NCBI RefSeq assembly: GCF_000319305.2
Contig: NZ_AMWJ02000001.1
Coordinates: forward strand, 2,581,001-2,645,000
DNA from: Pseudomonas bharatica CSV86
GTDB lineage: Bacteria; Pseudomonadota; Gammaproteobacteria; Pseudomonadales; Pseudomonadaceae
DNA: 64,000 nucleotides
Direction of reading: 5' to 3'
Made by a program: the position numbers and the translations under genes. Below the pieces are notes generated by a model. That model was not told the origin of the DNA. It made no database searches and worked only from the letters and a program-made list of their open reading frames with translations. Below are positions 27,125-38,244 of this stretch, piece after piece (positions within the stretch are counted from its first letter, which is position 1; the number at the start of each line of letters is the position of its first letter).

Positions 27125-28332
27125 GTGCCCCATCAACCATTAAATCCGTATACCCTGTTTCCTTCAAGCCCCGCCCGTCTGCGCCTTCTCCCCCTGGCTG
27201 GTGCCGTTCTCCTGCTTGCTGCCTGTGGCGCCGAAAAGGCCGCCGAGGATGCGCAGATGCCCGCCCCCAACGTTTCGGTGGAAACCGTGCAGGTCCAGGC
27301 GCTGGCCATCAGCAGCGAACTGTCCGGTCGTATCCAGGCGCCACGCATTGCCGAAGTGCGGGCACGGGTGGCCGGTGTGGTGCTCAAGCGTGAATACCGC
27401 GAGGGCAGCGATGTGAAGCAGGGCGATGTGCTGTTCCGTATCGACCCGGCCCCCTTCCAGGCCGACTACGACAGTGCCCGCGCGACCCTCGCCAGGGCCG
27501 AGGCCAATCGCTACCAGGCCAGGTTGCAGGACCAGCGCTACGCGGAGCTGATCGCAATCGACGCGATCAGCCGCCAGGACCGCGACAACGCCCGCGCTGC
27601 GGCGATGCAGGCGGAGGCCGACGTGGCCGCGGCCAGGGCGGCGGTGGAACGGGCCAGGCTGAACCTCGGTTATGCAACGGTCACCGCGCCGATTTCCGGG
27701 CGCATTGGGCGCGCGCTGGTAACCGAGGGCGCGCTAGTGGGCCAGAACGAAAGCACCGCGCTGGCGACCATCCAGCAACTCGACCCGATCCATGCCGACG
27801 TCACCCAGTCGACCCGCGAAATCAATGCCCTGCGCCGCTCGCTGCGGGCCGGCCAATTGCAGCAGGTCGGCCAGGAGGAGGCCAAGGTCACCCTGATCCA
27901 GGACGATGGCACGCCCTACCCGCTGCCCGGCAAGCTGCTGTTCTCGGATATCGCCGTGGACCCGGGGACCGGGCAGATCACGCTGCGCAGTGAATTCCCC
28001 AACCCCTATCTCGACCTGCTGCCGGGCAGCTTTGTCCGCGTGCGCGTCGAGCAGGCCGTGCAGCCCCAGGGCATCAGCGTGCCACAACAGGCGATCCTGC
28101 GCGACAGCGCCGGCCAGCCACGGGTGCTGGTGGTCGACGACGAACAGCGCATCGTCGAGCGTGCGGTGGTCCTGGGGGCTGCGCAGAACAATCGCTGGAT
28201 TGTCAGTGACGGCCTGAGCCCGGGCGAACGGGTGGTCACCGAAGGCCTGCAGCACGTCAAGGCCGGTGACCAGGTGCAGGTCACCCTGCCGCTTCCGTCC
28301 ACCAGCCCATCGTCCAGAATTCCGGCCAGTGA
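27125..28332 (+). CDS. RND efflux membrane-fusion lipoprotein, 5' end replaced by IS sequence and 3' end frameshifted
   Basis: HlyD/AcrA-family adaptor: lipobox LLLAAC, biotinyl-lipoyl halves (VRARVAGVVLKREYREGSDVKQGD... TAPISGRIGRALV), coiled-coil hairpin and beta-barrel (PQQAILRDSAGQPRVLVVDD). The native ATG is lost to the ISL3 insertion; the open frame now begins at GTG 27125 inside the element's right end (MPHQPLNPYTLFPSSPA), after GGGG as a possible ribosome site. Near the end one missing C in the C3 run at 28306-28308 makes the frame overrun to 29377. With it restored the protein ends PIVQNSGQ at 28332, 11 bases before the pump gene. Signal peptide and lipobox remain, so a functional adaptor is possible. 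Confidence 0.75.
27132..27163. repeat. Right inverted repeat (27132-27155) and right target duplication (27156-27163) of the ISL3 element
   Basis: The right terminal repeat runs from ATCAACC to CCGTATACCC, matching the left end in inverted orientation at 20 of 24 bases, then the octamer TGTTTCCT repeats the left flank exactly. The repeat forms part of the new coding frame of the membrane-fusion gene. Confidence 0.9.
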
Positions 28333-28343
28333 GGGCCTGATCC

Positions 28344-31300
28344 ATGCCACGGTTTTTCATCGAACGCCCGGTATTCGCCTGGGTGGTCGCCCTGTTCATC
28401 CTTCTCGCCGGCGCCCTGGCCCTGCCCAAGCTGCCGGTGGCCCAGTACCCCAACGTCGCGCCGCCGCAGGTGGAGATCTATGCGGTGTATCCCGGCGCAT
28501 CGGCACAAACCATGGACGACAGCGTGGTCAGCCTGATCGAGCAGGAGCTCAACGGCGCCGATCATCTGCTGTATTTCCAGTCCCAGAGCAGCCTGGGCAG
28601 CGCTACCATCACCGCCACTTTCGAGCCCGGGACCAACCCGGAACTGGCCCAGGTGGACGTACAGAACCGCCTGAAGATCGTCGAGTCGCGCCTGCCCCGG
28701 GCCGTGACCCAACAAGGCCTGCAGGTGGAAAAGGTGTCCACCGGTTTTCTCCTGCTGGTGACCCTCAGTTCAGAGGATGCGCGGCTCGACGAGACGGCCC
28801 TGAGCGACTTTCTCGCGCGCAACGTGATGAACGAGATCCGCCGCCTGCCCGGTGTGGGCAAGGCGCAGCTGTATGGCTCCGAGCGGGCCATGCGCATCTG
28901 GATCGACCCGCGCAAGCTGATCGCCTTCAATCTTACGCCCGAGGACGTCAACGCTGCGGTTGCCGCGCAGAACGCCCAGGTGGCGCCGGGCAGCATCGGC
29001 GACCTGCCCGGCCGGCCAGGCCAGGAAATCACCGCCAACGTGCTGGTCAAGGGGCAGTTGTCGAGCCCCGAGGAGTTCGCCGCCATCGTCCTGCGCGCCA
29101 ATCCGGACGGCTCCAGCGTGACCGTCGGCGATGTCGCCCGGGTCGAGATCGGTGCCCAGGAATACCAGTTCGGCACCCGCCTCAACGGCAAGGCGGCCAC
29201 TGCGTTCAGCGTGCAATTGGCGCCTGGGGCCAACGCCATGCAGACCGCGACCCTGGTGCGCGAGAAGATGGACGAGCTGTCGCGCTACTTCCCGCCAGGT
29301 GCGAAATACGACATACCCTACGACACCTCGCCCTTCGTCAAGGTCTCCATTACCCAGGTGATCCATACCCTGGGTGAAGCCATGGTCCTGGTGTTCCTGG
29401 TGATGCTGCTGTTCCTGCAGAACATCCGCTACACGCTGATCCCGACCCTGGTGGTGCCGGTGGCATTGATGGGCACCTTCGCGGCCATGCTGGTCCTGGG
29501 GTTCTCGATCAACGTGCTGACCCTGTTCGGCATGGTCCTGGCCATCGGCATCCTGGTGGACGATGCCATCGTGGTGGTGGAAAACGTCGAGCGGATCATG
29601 ATGGAGGAAGGCCTGCCGCCGAAGGAGGCAACGCGCAAGGCGATGGGCCAGATCAGCGGTGCCATCATCGGCATTACCGTGGTGCTGGTGGCTGTGTTCC
29701 TGCCAATGGCCTTCATGAGCGGCTCGGTGGGCGTGATCTACCAGCAGTTCTCCATGTCCATGGCGGTGTCGATCCTGTTCTCGGCCTTCCTCGCCCTGAG
29801 CCTTACCCCGGCCCTCTGCGCCACCTTGTTAAAGCCAGTGGCCAAGGGCGAACAGCATGCGCGCCGCGGCCTGTATGGCTGGTTCAACCGGCGTTTCGAA
29901 GCCATGAGCGACGGATACCAGCGCTGGGTGGTGCAGGCCATCGCCCGTAGCGGCCGCTACCTGCTGGTCTACGCCCTGCTGTTCGCCGCGCTGGTGTTCA
30001 GCTTCGGGCAGTTGCCGTCATCGTTCCTGCCGACCGAGGACCAGGGCTACACCATCACCGACGTGCAGTTGCCGCCGGGCGCCAGCCGCGAGCGGACCGA
30101 GCAGGTGGCCGCGCAGATCGAGGAGCACAACGCTGCCGAACCCGGAGTGGGCGATACCACGGTGATTCTCGGTTTCAGCTTTTCCGGCAACGGGCAGAAT
30201 GCGGCGCTGGTGTTCACCACGTTGAAAGACTGGTCGGAACGGGCAGCCGGTGACGCTGCAGCGGCCATCGCCGAGCGCGCCACCATGGCCTTCAGCCAGT
30301 TCAAGAATGCCATCGCCTACTCGGTGCTGCCGCCGCCGGTGGATGGCCTGGGCACCTCGACCGGTTTCGAATTTCGCCTGCAGGACCGCGGTGGCCTGGG
30401 CTATGCCCGGCTGATGGCGGCGCGCGACCAGTTGCTGGCCGCTGCGGAAAAAAGCCCGGTGTTGGTCAACGTGCGCGAGAGCGCCCTCGCGGAAAGCCCG
30501 CAGGTACAGCTGGAGATCGACCGCAAGCAGGCCAATGCGCTGGGTGTGTCCTTCGCCGATATCGGCACGGTGCTGAACACTGCGGTGGGTTCCAGCTACG
30601 TCAACGACTTCCCCAACCAGGGCCGCATGCAGCGCGTGGTGGTGCAAGCCGAGGGCGACAGCCGCAGCCAGGTCGAGGACCTGCTGCAGATCCATGTACG
30701 CAACAGCAACGGCAAGATGGTCCCGCTGGCAGCCTTCGCCAAGGCAAGCTGGGTATCCGGGCCGGTGCAACTGACCCGCTACAACGGCTATCCGGCGATT
30801 GCCGTGAGTGGCGAACCGGCACCGGGCTACAGTTCGGGCCAGGCCATGGCCGAGATCGAGGGACTGGTGGGTGGGCTGCCGCTGGGCTTCGGCCTGGAGT
30901 GGACCGGATTGTCCTTGCAGGAACGCTTGTCGGGTAGCCAGGCGCCATTGTTGATGGCCCTGTCGCTGCTGGTGGTGTTCCTCTGCCTGGCAGCCCTCTA
31001 TGAAAGCTGGTCGATCCCGACCTCGGTGCTGCTGGTGGTACCGCTGGGAATCCTCGGCGCGGTGCTGGCCGTGACCCTGCGCGGCTTGCCCAACGACGTG
31101 TTTTTCAAGGTCGGCCTGATCACCCTGATCGGTCTGTCGGCGAAGAACGCCATCCTGATCATCGAATTCGCCAAGAGCCTGGTGGATGAAGGGCATGACC
31201 TGGTGGACGCGACGGTCCAGGCGGCACGCCTGCGCCTGCGACCGATCGTGATGACCTCGCTGGCGTTCATCCTCGGGGTGGTGCCGCTGGCCCTCGCGAC

Positions 31301-31475
31301 CGGAGCCAGTTCGGCCAGCCAGCAGGCGATCGGCACCGGGGTGGTCGGCGGCATGCTCAGCGCGACCCTGGCGGTGGTGTTCGTGCCGGTGTTCTTCGTC
31401 GTGGTGATGCGGGTGACGGGGTATCAGAAGAAGAAAGCCGGGACTGAGGGGCCTGCGGGCGAAGTGAACTGTTGA
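28344..31475 (+). CDS. RND multidrug efflux pump (HAE1 family, MexD-like)
   Basis: 1,043 residues, full length for inner-membrane HAE1 pumps. N-terminus MPRFFIERPVFAWVVALFILLAG, porter domains, and proton-relay Asp pair in GILVDDAIVVVENVER in TM4; the second half repeats the fold (SAKNAILIIEFAK). A GAGGG ribosome site at 28331-28335 overlaps the repaired adaptor stop. Sequence layout resembles MexD/MexF-type pumps; substrates cannot be told. No outer-membrane channel gene follows, so an OprM-like channel elsewhere would be needed. The operon has lost its native promoter to the upstream ISL3 element. Confidence 0.9.
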   Translation: MPRFFIERPVFAWVVALFILLAGALALPKLPVAQYPNVAPPQVEIYAVYPGASAQTMDDSVVSLIEQELNGADHLLYFQSQSSLGSATITATFEPGTNPELAQVDVQNRLKIVESRLPRAVTQQGLQVEKVSTGFLLLVTLSSEDARLDETALSDFLARNVMNEIRRLPGVGKAQLYGSERAMRIWIDPRKLIAFNLTPEDVNAAVAAQNAQVAPGSIGDLPGRPGQEITANVLVKGQLSSPEEFAAIVLRANPDGSSVTVGDVARVEIGAQEYQFGTRLNGKAATAFSVQLAPGANAMQTATLVREKMDELSRYFPPGAKYDIPYDTSPFVKVSITQVIHTLGEAMVLVFLVMLLFLQNIRYTLIPTLVVPVALMGTFAAMLVLGFSINVLTLFGMVLAIGILVDDAIVVVENVERIMMEEGLPPKEATRKAMGQISGAIIGITVVLVAVFLPMAFMSGSVGVIYQQFSMSMAVSILFSAFLALSLTPALCATLLKPVAKGEQHARRGLYGWFNRRFEAMSDGYQRWVVQAIARSGRYLLVYALLFAALVFSFGQLPSSFLPTEDQGYTITDVQLPPGASRERTEQVAAQIEEHNAAEPGVGDTTVILGFSFSGNGQNAALVFTTLKDWSERAAGDAAAAIAERATMAFSQFKNAIAYSVLPPPVDGLGTSTGFEFRLQDRGGLGYARLMAARDQLLAAAEKSPVLVNVRESALAESPQVQLEIDRKQANALGVSFADIGTVLNTAVGSSYVNDFPNQGRMQRVVVQAEGDSRSQVEDLLQIHVRNSNGKMVPLAAFAKASWVSGPVQLTRYNGYPAIAVSGEPAPGYSSGQAMAEIEGLVGGLPLGFGLEWTGLSLQERLSGSQAPLLMALSLLVVFLCLAALYESWSIPTSVLLVVPLGILGAVLAVTLRGLPNDVFFKVGLITLIGLSAKNAILIIEFAKSLVDEGHDLVDATVQAARLRLRPIVMTSLAFILGVVPLALATGASSASQQAIGTGVVGGMLSATLAVVFVPVFFVVVMRVTGYQKKKAGTEGPAGEVNC

Positions 31476-31481
31476 AGATGT

Positions 31482-31540
31482 TGGCCAGCTCCCACAGGCG
31501 CCGCGTACCCTGTGGGAGCTGGCTTGCCAGCGATTAGGCC
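31482..31540. repeat. REP pair, GGGAGCTGGCTTGCCAGC type
   Basis: GCCAGCTCCCACAG and CTGTGGGAGCTGGC are inverted across an 11-12-base spacer just after the efflux pump stop. The left copy is truncated relative to the right one, which continues TTGCCAGCGAT. Confidence 0.8.
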
Positions 31541-31616
31541 CTCAAGAACAACACAGTTGAAACCTGCCTGCCGCCCATGGGATGGTGCCACCCTCGTCCA
31601 GCCGGAAATCCCGCTC

Positions 31617-32207
31617 ATGACCCTCGTCCCTCCCTGCTCCATCCTCATCCTCGCCGGCGGCCGCGGCCAGCGCATGGGCGGGCGGGACAAGGGGTTGCTG
31701 GAGTGGCGCGGCGAGCCGATGGTCGCCCATCTGCATCGCACCCTGCGCCCGCTGACCGACGACCTGATCATCTCCTGCAACCGCAATCTCGACCGCTACC
31801 GCCCCTACGCCGATACCCTGGTGCAGGATGCCGAAGGCGATTTCCCCGGCCCCTTCGCCGGTGTCCTGGCTGGCCTCGCGGTGGCACGGCATGACTGGTT
31901 GCTGGTGCTGGCCTGTGATGCACCGAAGGTCGATCGGCCCTTGCTGGAGTCGCTGCTGAAGCTGGCAACCGATGCGCATACGCCGGTAATGGTCCGCCAG
32001 GACGGCCATTGGCAACCCATGTTCAGCCTGCTCCCGCGCGCACTCGCACCCACACTTTCAACCGCCTGGGAAAGTGGCGAACGCAGTCTGTCGTGGGTGT
32101 TGCGCGGCGGGCCTTTGCTGGCCCTGGACTGTGCCGGGGACGATCCCCGACTGGCCAACTTCAATACGCCGGATTGCCTGGACGACGCCGCTTCAGCGCA
32201 ATCGTGA
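31617..32207 (+). CDS. mobA: Molybdenum cofactor guanylyltransferase MobA
   Basis: 196 residues from ATG 31617 ([20 protein letters not shown]). Nucleotidyltransferase signature [19 protein letters not shown], substrate motifs ISCNRN and [10 protein letters not shown], and metal-binding region VLACDAPKV. It transfers GMP from GTP to molybdopterin to form the MGD cofactor. Its last 15 bases overlap the convergent MarR-family gene. Confidence 0.9.
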   Translation: MTLVPPCSILILAGGRGQRMGGRDKGLLEWRGEPMVAHLHRTLRPLTDDLIISCNRNLDRYRPYADTLVQDAEGDFPGPFAGVLAGLAVARHDWLLVLACDAPKVDRPLLESLLKLATDAHTPVMVRQDGHWQPMFSLLPRALAPTLSTAWESGERSLSWVLRGGPLLALDCAGDDPRLANFNTPDCLDDAASAQS

Positions 32208-32621
32208 GCGGATCTGTCGGCAGGTGTCGAGCATCTGCTGCATGTTGCCGGGCTCCAGGCCAAGCTTGCCGTTCATGCAATCGAGCAGTTGCGCGGCTTC
32301 TAGCTTGAGCGCCCTGCCCTTTTCGGTCAGCAGTACCTTGCGTCGACGGCGGTCGCCGGGGTCCAGGTAGACCGTGATGAAGCCGGCGTCGCTCAAGCGA
32401 CGAATGATCGGCGTCAGGGTACCAAGGTCGAACAGGGTCACGGCACTCAGGGAACTGATGGACATGTCGTCCTCGCCCCACAGCCCGATCAGCACCAGCA
32501 ATTGCGGGTAGGTCACGCCATGTCGGCGCAGCGGCTCGCCATAATCGCGAACCATGGCATTGGCCGTGGAGTACAGGGTGAAGCACAGCATTCTGTCGAA
32601 ATCGAAGGTAGGTTCTTCCAT
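32193..32621 (-). CDS. OhrR-like MarR-family regulator
   Basis: 142 residues from ATG 32621 ([19 protein letters not shown]). The N-terminal Cys in [13 protein letters not shown] matches the peroxide-sensing Cys position of OhrR, and the winged helix follows ([36 protein letters not shown]). OhrR-type repressors are inactivated by organic hydroperoxides, but no ohr gene is adjacent, so the target lies elsewhere or is the gene itself. An upstream in-frame ATG at 32645 is an alternative start. Confidence 0.75.
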   Translation of the reverse strand: MEEPTFDFDRMLCFTLYSTANAMVRDYGEPLRRHGVTYPQLLVLIGLWGEDDMSISSLSAVTLFDLGTLTPIIRRLSDAGFITVYLDPGDRRRRKVLLTEKGRALKLEAAQLLDCMNGKLGLEPGNMQQMLDTCRQIRSRLR

Positions 32622-33207
32622 AGGCGTCTCTCGTGCGGTGTTCATGCAGCCACCGCGGCTTGCTCGTAGCGTGCCCGGTTCCGCAGCAGAACCAGATCCA
32701 CTGGCCTGCGACCCGTGCCGGGCATGGTTGTGGTGAGTGTTGCCCGCTTCCCGCGCGCCAGCCTCGGGCAGGCGCGGCACTCGCCCGGAAACAGGCGGTG
32801 CAGGGTCGTGGTCGGGAAGTGGGGGTACGGGCTGTTCATCCTTGATGTCCGGTGGCGATGCGACCCGGGATGCGGGGGTGCATACGATGCCGCGCGATGC
32901 TGTCCTTCGATGGCGCGGACAATGGCAGGCGGCCCGGGGCCTTGTCAGTGACTTCGCGGGCCAGATTAATGCGCAACGAGTCCATTACCGAAACACCCTT
33001 CATGGGTCGCCTCATTGGTTTGTGTAAAAAGTAAAGACGCAGTTGGTCGGAAATGTCTTGAAATGTGAACTGGATCCGATTTTTCCCAAGATTGCCCCAT
33101 CCGAACGAATATAGCCAGTTGCCATTGCGGCGAATAAATGACGTCAAGAAACGGCGAAAGCCCGTCTGGGACGGGCTTTCGGGGTCATAGGGAATGACTC
33201 GGTGCGT
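32622..33207. other. 586-base region between the MarR-type gene and zwf
   Basis: No confident gene. On the minus strand 32642-32839 is an open 65-codon frame ending RNRARYEQAAVAA with one CRAC motif; it could be a small protein leading into the MarR-type gene, but no clear ribosome site or family was recognised. The right part is more AT-rich and contains the zwf terminator. The remaining open frames look like chance. Confidence 0.4.
33156..33180 (-). terminator. Hairpin terminator after zwf
   Basis: Perfect 11-bp stem GAAAGCCCGTC/GACGGGCTTTC with a 3-base loop, 28 bases past the zwf stop. The following T tract on the minus strand is short (GCCGTTT), so termination may be partial. Confidence 0.75.
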
Positions 33208-34706
<1,499 letters not shown>

Positions 34707-34710
<4 letters not shown>

Positions 34711-35687
34711 TCAGGACGCTCGACATGGCCGCCGAAACCGAAGCGCATGGCCGACAACAGCTTGTCGCCATAGGTACCTTGCTGCTGGCGCGAGCGGAAA
34801 CGGGCAAACAGTGCACTGCTCAGCACCGGCACCGGCACCGCCTGTTCGACGGCTGCATCGATGGTCCAGCGGCCCTCGCCACTGTCGGCCACGGCGCCGC
34901 TGTAATGCTCCAGGTGCGGGTCGGCCGCCAATGCGTCGGCGGTCAGGTCCAGCAGCCATGAGGTGACCACGCTGCCACGCCGCCAGACTTCGGCGATCTG
35001 CGCCAGGTCCAGCTCGTAGCGCTGGTCTGGCGGTAATTCCTCGCTGGCCTTGCTCCGCAGGATGTCGAAACCTTCGGCGTAGGCCTGCATCAAGCCGTAC
35101 TCGATGCCATTGTGGATCATCTTGACGAAGTGCCCGGAACCGGCCGGGCCGGCATGGATATAGCCCTGCTCGGCGCGCCCCGGTTCGCCGCTGCGACCGC
35201 GGGTGCGAGGAATGCTGCCGATTCCCGGGGCCAGGCTGGCGAACAGCGGATCGAGGCGTTCGACCACTGCCTGCTCGCCGCCGATCATCATGCAATAGCC
35301 GCGCTCCAGGCCCCACACGCCACCCGAGGTGCCCACGTCGATGTAGTGCAGATGACGTTTTTTCAGCTCGCTGGCGCGGCGTATATCGTCCTTGTAGAAG
35401 CTGTTGCCACCATCGATCAGCACATCGCCGGCGTCCAGCAGGTCGGCCAGTTGCGCCAGGGTCTGCTCGGTCGGCTCGCCGGCGGGCAGCATTACCCAGA
35501 TCGCCCTGGGCCTGGCCAGATGGCCGACCAGGGCTGGAAGATCATTCGCGCCCTGTGCGCCCTCGACCGCCAGCGCGTCGATCGCCGTCGGGTTGCGGTC
35601 GTTCACCACCACCTGGTGACCGTTGCGCATCAGCCGCCTTGCAATGTTGCCGCCCATGCGGCCCAGTCCCACGATTCCCAGTTGCAT
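34707..35687 (-). CDS. gnd: Decarboxylating 6-phosphogluconate dehydrogenase, short (NAD-type) form
   Basis: 326 residues, the short GntZ-like class. Rossmann motif [17 protein letters not shown], substrate motif [19 protein letters not shown] and catalytic Lys region [21 protein letters not shown]. Converts 6-phosphogluconate to ribulose-5-phosphate. First gene of a two-gene operon with zwf. Confidence 0.9.
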
Positions 35688-35873
35688 GTGCCGATGCTCC
35701 AGTCCGAGGCAGAAGTCCTCAAGGTTAGTCCAGCATGGGCGGCGATGGTTTCACGACGAACGGCGAGACAGCGGCCAATAAAAAAGTTCCCTTGGCGGAA
35801 AAAAGAATTCAGAATCCCGCCCCGTCAAGCGTCTACGCTTCAGTTGTGTGACAAGCCATTAGTGAGGTGCCCT

Positions 35874-36041
35874 ATGCAAACCCTGATCTCGGCAGCCCCG
35901 CCCCAGACGCTCTACGTCTCGATCCGCCGTGACGAACTGCAGCGCCTGAAGCAGGAGCGCGACGCCCTCCAGGAACAGGTCGCGCAACTGAATCTTCTGT
36001 TACAACAGGCCAACACCCACAGCGCCGCGGCCACGCGCTAG
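35874..36041 (+). CDS. Small coiled-coil protein, 55 aa
   Basis: ATG 35874 with GAGGTG seven bases upstream. The product [20 protein letters not shown] is followed by a Leu/Gln heptad helix ([20 protein letters not shown]). The leader up to 35,870 is AT-rich. No domain recognised; a soluble coiled-coil peptide conserved in form, function unknown. Confidence 0.65.
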   Translation: MQTLISAAPPQTLYVSIRRDELQRLKQERDALQEQVAQLNLLLQQANTHSAAATR

Positions 36042-36147
36042 GCGCAAATATTCCAAACATTTTTCCGATTTCCAGGGGCCCGGTGCGCCGCCAGACTGCG
36101 CGCCGGTGCTGACACACAGGGTGTCAGCCACATGCCGAGGCCCCTCG

Positions 36148-36600
36148 ATGAAACGCGCCGTACTTGCCCTTCCCCTTCTCGCCTTGTTCGCCACCCAGGT
36201 TCACGCCGATGCTCCGATGTGCGCGAGTACCAGCGAGGCCGAGATCCTGGCCCTGTTCAACCAATGGAACGACAGCCTGCAAAGTGGCGACCCACGCCAG
36301 GTCGATGCGCTCTATGCGCCCGATGCCGTGCTGTTGCCCACCGTATCGGCGGTGCCGCGCCTCGATAGTGCGGCGCGCATCGATTACTTCGAGCACTTTC
36401 TCAATGACCAGCCCAAGGGCCGACTCGATACTCGGCATGTCCGGATCGCTTGCGACAGCGCCTTGCTCAGTGGCCTCTACACTTTCGACTTTGCCCGCAC
36501 CGGTGCCCAGGTCGCTGCGCGCTATTCCTTCGCCTACACCTGGACCGGTGAGCGCTGGCTGATCAGCGCCCACCACTCCTCGGCCCTGCCAGCCAGTTGA
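36148..36600 (+). CDS. Exported NTF2-like (SgcJ/EcaC, DUF4440-type) protein
   Basis: 150 residues from ATG 36148 with signal peptide MKRAVLALPLLALFATQVHA. The body matches the SnoaL/NTF2-like fold (EAEILALFNQWNDSLQSGD, VDALYAPDAVLLPTVS, YSFAYTWTGERWLISAHHSS). Family members are small ligand-binding or association-domain proteins; the role is unknown. The convergent LysE-type gene ends two bases beyond. Confidence 0.75.
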   Translation: MKRAVLALPLLALFATQVHADAPMCASTSEAEILALFNQWNDSLQSGDPRQVDALYAPDAVLLPTVSAVPRLDSAARIDYFEHFLNDQPKGRLDTRHVRIACDSALLSGLYTFDFARTGAQVAARYSFAYTWTGERWLISAHHSSALPAS

Positions 36601-36602
36601 AA

Positions 36603-37211
36603 TCAGGCCAGCAGCACGCGGCCCCAGTACGCCGCACCTGCTGTCGCCAGCAACAACAGCATCCACGCTGACACGCGCGAAACCCACGCCCTGTAGCGTT
36701 GCGCCAGGGCGTGACGCATCAGGCCGATGTACAGGGCCAGTATCCCCAGGTCGACAAGCAGCCACAGCAAGGCCAGGAGGCCGATGCTGGTGCCGAAGGA
36801 CCCGGTCACCGGAATGAACTGGGGAAACAGGGCAACGAAGAACAGGATGTCCTTGGGGTTGGAGATCCCGATCAGAAACCCCTGGCACCATCCATTGGCC
36901 TTCCGGGCAGGGCTTGACTCCCCCGCCCCGCAATCGCGCAGACCACTGAAGCCCAGCCAGCCGATGAACAGGCATCCCGCCAGGGCGCCCCACTGCAACA
37001 ACTGCGGGCTCAACGCCAGGGCCCCCGCCAGTACGCCCGCCGCCGCCGCCACCAGCACCAGCGACGCCGCATTGGCGCCGAGCGCCGTACGAATTGCACT
37101 GGCGGTCCCGCTACGACTGGCCGCATCCACGACCAGCAGCACGACCGGCCCGGGTGTCGCGATCAACAGGACAATGGTGCCCAGATAAGCAATCAGCAAG
37201 GTGGTGTTCAT
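36603..37211 (-). CDS. LysE-family amino-acid exporter
   Basis: 202 residues, six predicted membrane segments. Signature ATPGPVVLLVVDAA near the N-terminus and GISNPKDILFFVALFPQF in the middle are typical of LysE/RhtB translocators. Divergent from a GcvA-like LysR gene 80 bases away, the standard arrangement for an inducible exporter. Substrate amino acid not determined. Confidence 0.85.
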   Translation of the reverse strand: MNTTLLIAYLGTIVLLIATPGPVVLLVVDAASRSGTASAIRTALGANAASLVLVAAAAGVLAGALALSPQLLQWGALAGCLFIGWLGFSGLRDCGAGESSPARKANGWCQGFLIGISNPKDILFFVALFPQFIPVTGSFGTSIGLLALLWLLVDLGILALYIGLMRHALAQRYRAWVSRVSAWMLLLLATAGAAYWGRVLLA

Positions 37212-37291
37212 CTCATATCCCGGATCCTTTGGTCGCGTGCATTCTGGTTAGTCGAAGGTCCCTTGAAAAACGCAAAATGCGCAGGCCTACT

Positions 37292-38235
37292 ATGACTCCA
37301 GCTCATGATGGACTCTGTTCAGTGGCCGATCGCCTGCCTCCCCTCTACGCCCTGCGCGCCTTCGAAGTCGCGGCACGCTCCTGCTCCTTTACCCGTGCCG
37401 CCGACGAACTGGCCCTGACCCAGAGCGCGATCAGCCGGCATATCCGCAGCCTGGAAAGCCATCTCGGCTGTCGTCTGTTCGAACGCCAAGGGCCACGCTT
37501 GCGCCTGACCGATGTCGGGCAAAGCCTGGCAAGGCAGCTCAATGCCGGTTTCGGCCTGATCGAGCAAGCCTGCCAGCCGTTTCGCGACGGCGCCCGGCAA
37601 CTGCGCCTCAAAGCTCCCTCGACACTGACCATGCACTGGTTGCTGGACTGCCTGGCGCTTTTTCGCCAGGAGCCGGAGCCGATCAGTGTGCAGCTCGCCA
37701 GTGTGTGGATGGATCAGGACAGCGTGGACTTTTCCGGCGAGCCCTACGATTGCGCGGTATTGCTGGGAGACGGTCATTTCGGCGAACGGGTGAAATGCCG
37801 CTTGCTGTTCGAGGAGTGGTTGATTCCCATCTGTTCACCCACTCTACTGGGGGGCGGGCGTGGGACGCCGCGCATCTTGGAGAGTCGCCGCTGGTGCATC
37901 CCTCGGCAGATCGACGTGACTGGCAACGCTGGCTGCAGGGAGCCGGCCTGGGTGCGCAGGTGCAGTTGGACCGCGGTATCTGCTTCGATACCCTGGACCA
38001 GGGCATGGGGGCGGCGATGGCCGGGCACGGCGTATCGATCGGGGACCTGGCGCTGGTTGGCCGGCATGTACGCGACGGGCGCCTGGCGCTGCCGTTCAAG
38101 CAGGCGGTGGCAACCGGGGACGGCTATTACCTGGTGTGGCCGCAAGGCAGCGCCTGGGAGCCCGCAGTGCAGAGGCTGGGGGACTTTCTGCTGGAACACC
38201 GCCCGGAGTCGGCATCGGTACAAGAACCCGGGTAA
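37292..38235 (+). pseudogene. LysR-family regulator (GcvA-like), one frameshift as read
   Basis: ATG 37292 or GTG 37322 could start it; the latter gives the family N-terminus ADRLPPLYALRAFE. HTH: SFTRAADELALTQSAISRHI. The frame is lost at the G6 run 37850-37855. One added G gives SPTLLGGRAWDAAHLGESPL and continues to a stop at 38235 (314 residues). As read, the frame overruns to 38398. The ligand-binding domain is otherwise complete. Probable regulator of the divergent LysE exporter. Confidence 0.75.
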
Positions 38236-38244
38236 CATGCCCTC

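Larger units (their letters stand above)
24171..27155 (+). mobile_element. Complete ISL3-family element (ISPpu12-like) with ArsR and ArsP-like cargo
   Basis: 2,985 bases bounded by 24-bp imperfect inverted repeats (20/24 identical) and a perfect 8-bp target duplication. It carries an ISL3 transposase plus two passenger genes: a divergent ArsR-family repressor and an ArsP-like permease. The cargo has visibly lower GC and less biased codon use than the flanks, indicating a foreign source. ISL3 elements with metal-related passengers, such as ISPpu12, are known in Pseudomonas. The intact ends and duplication point to a recent insertion. It lies inside codon 3 of the efflux membrane-fusion gene. 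Confidence 0.9.

Noticed and set aside
28333..29377. Extension of the membrane-fusion frame into the RND pump gene
   Set aside because: The added ~350 residues are the wrong frame of the pump and look like Arg/Gly/Pro noise; stops in the other two frames end the adaptor before the pump start.
32836..33147. 103-codon minus-strand open frame before zwf's terminator
   Set aside because: No ribosome site, family match or codon bias; it lies beyond the zwf terminator.
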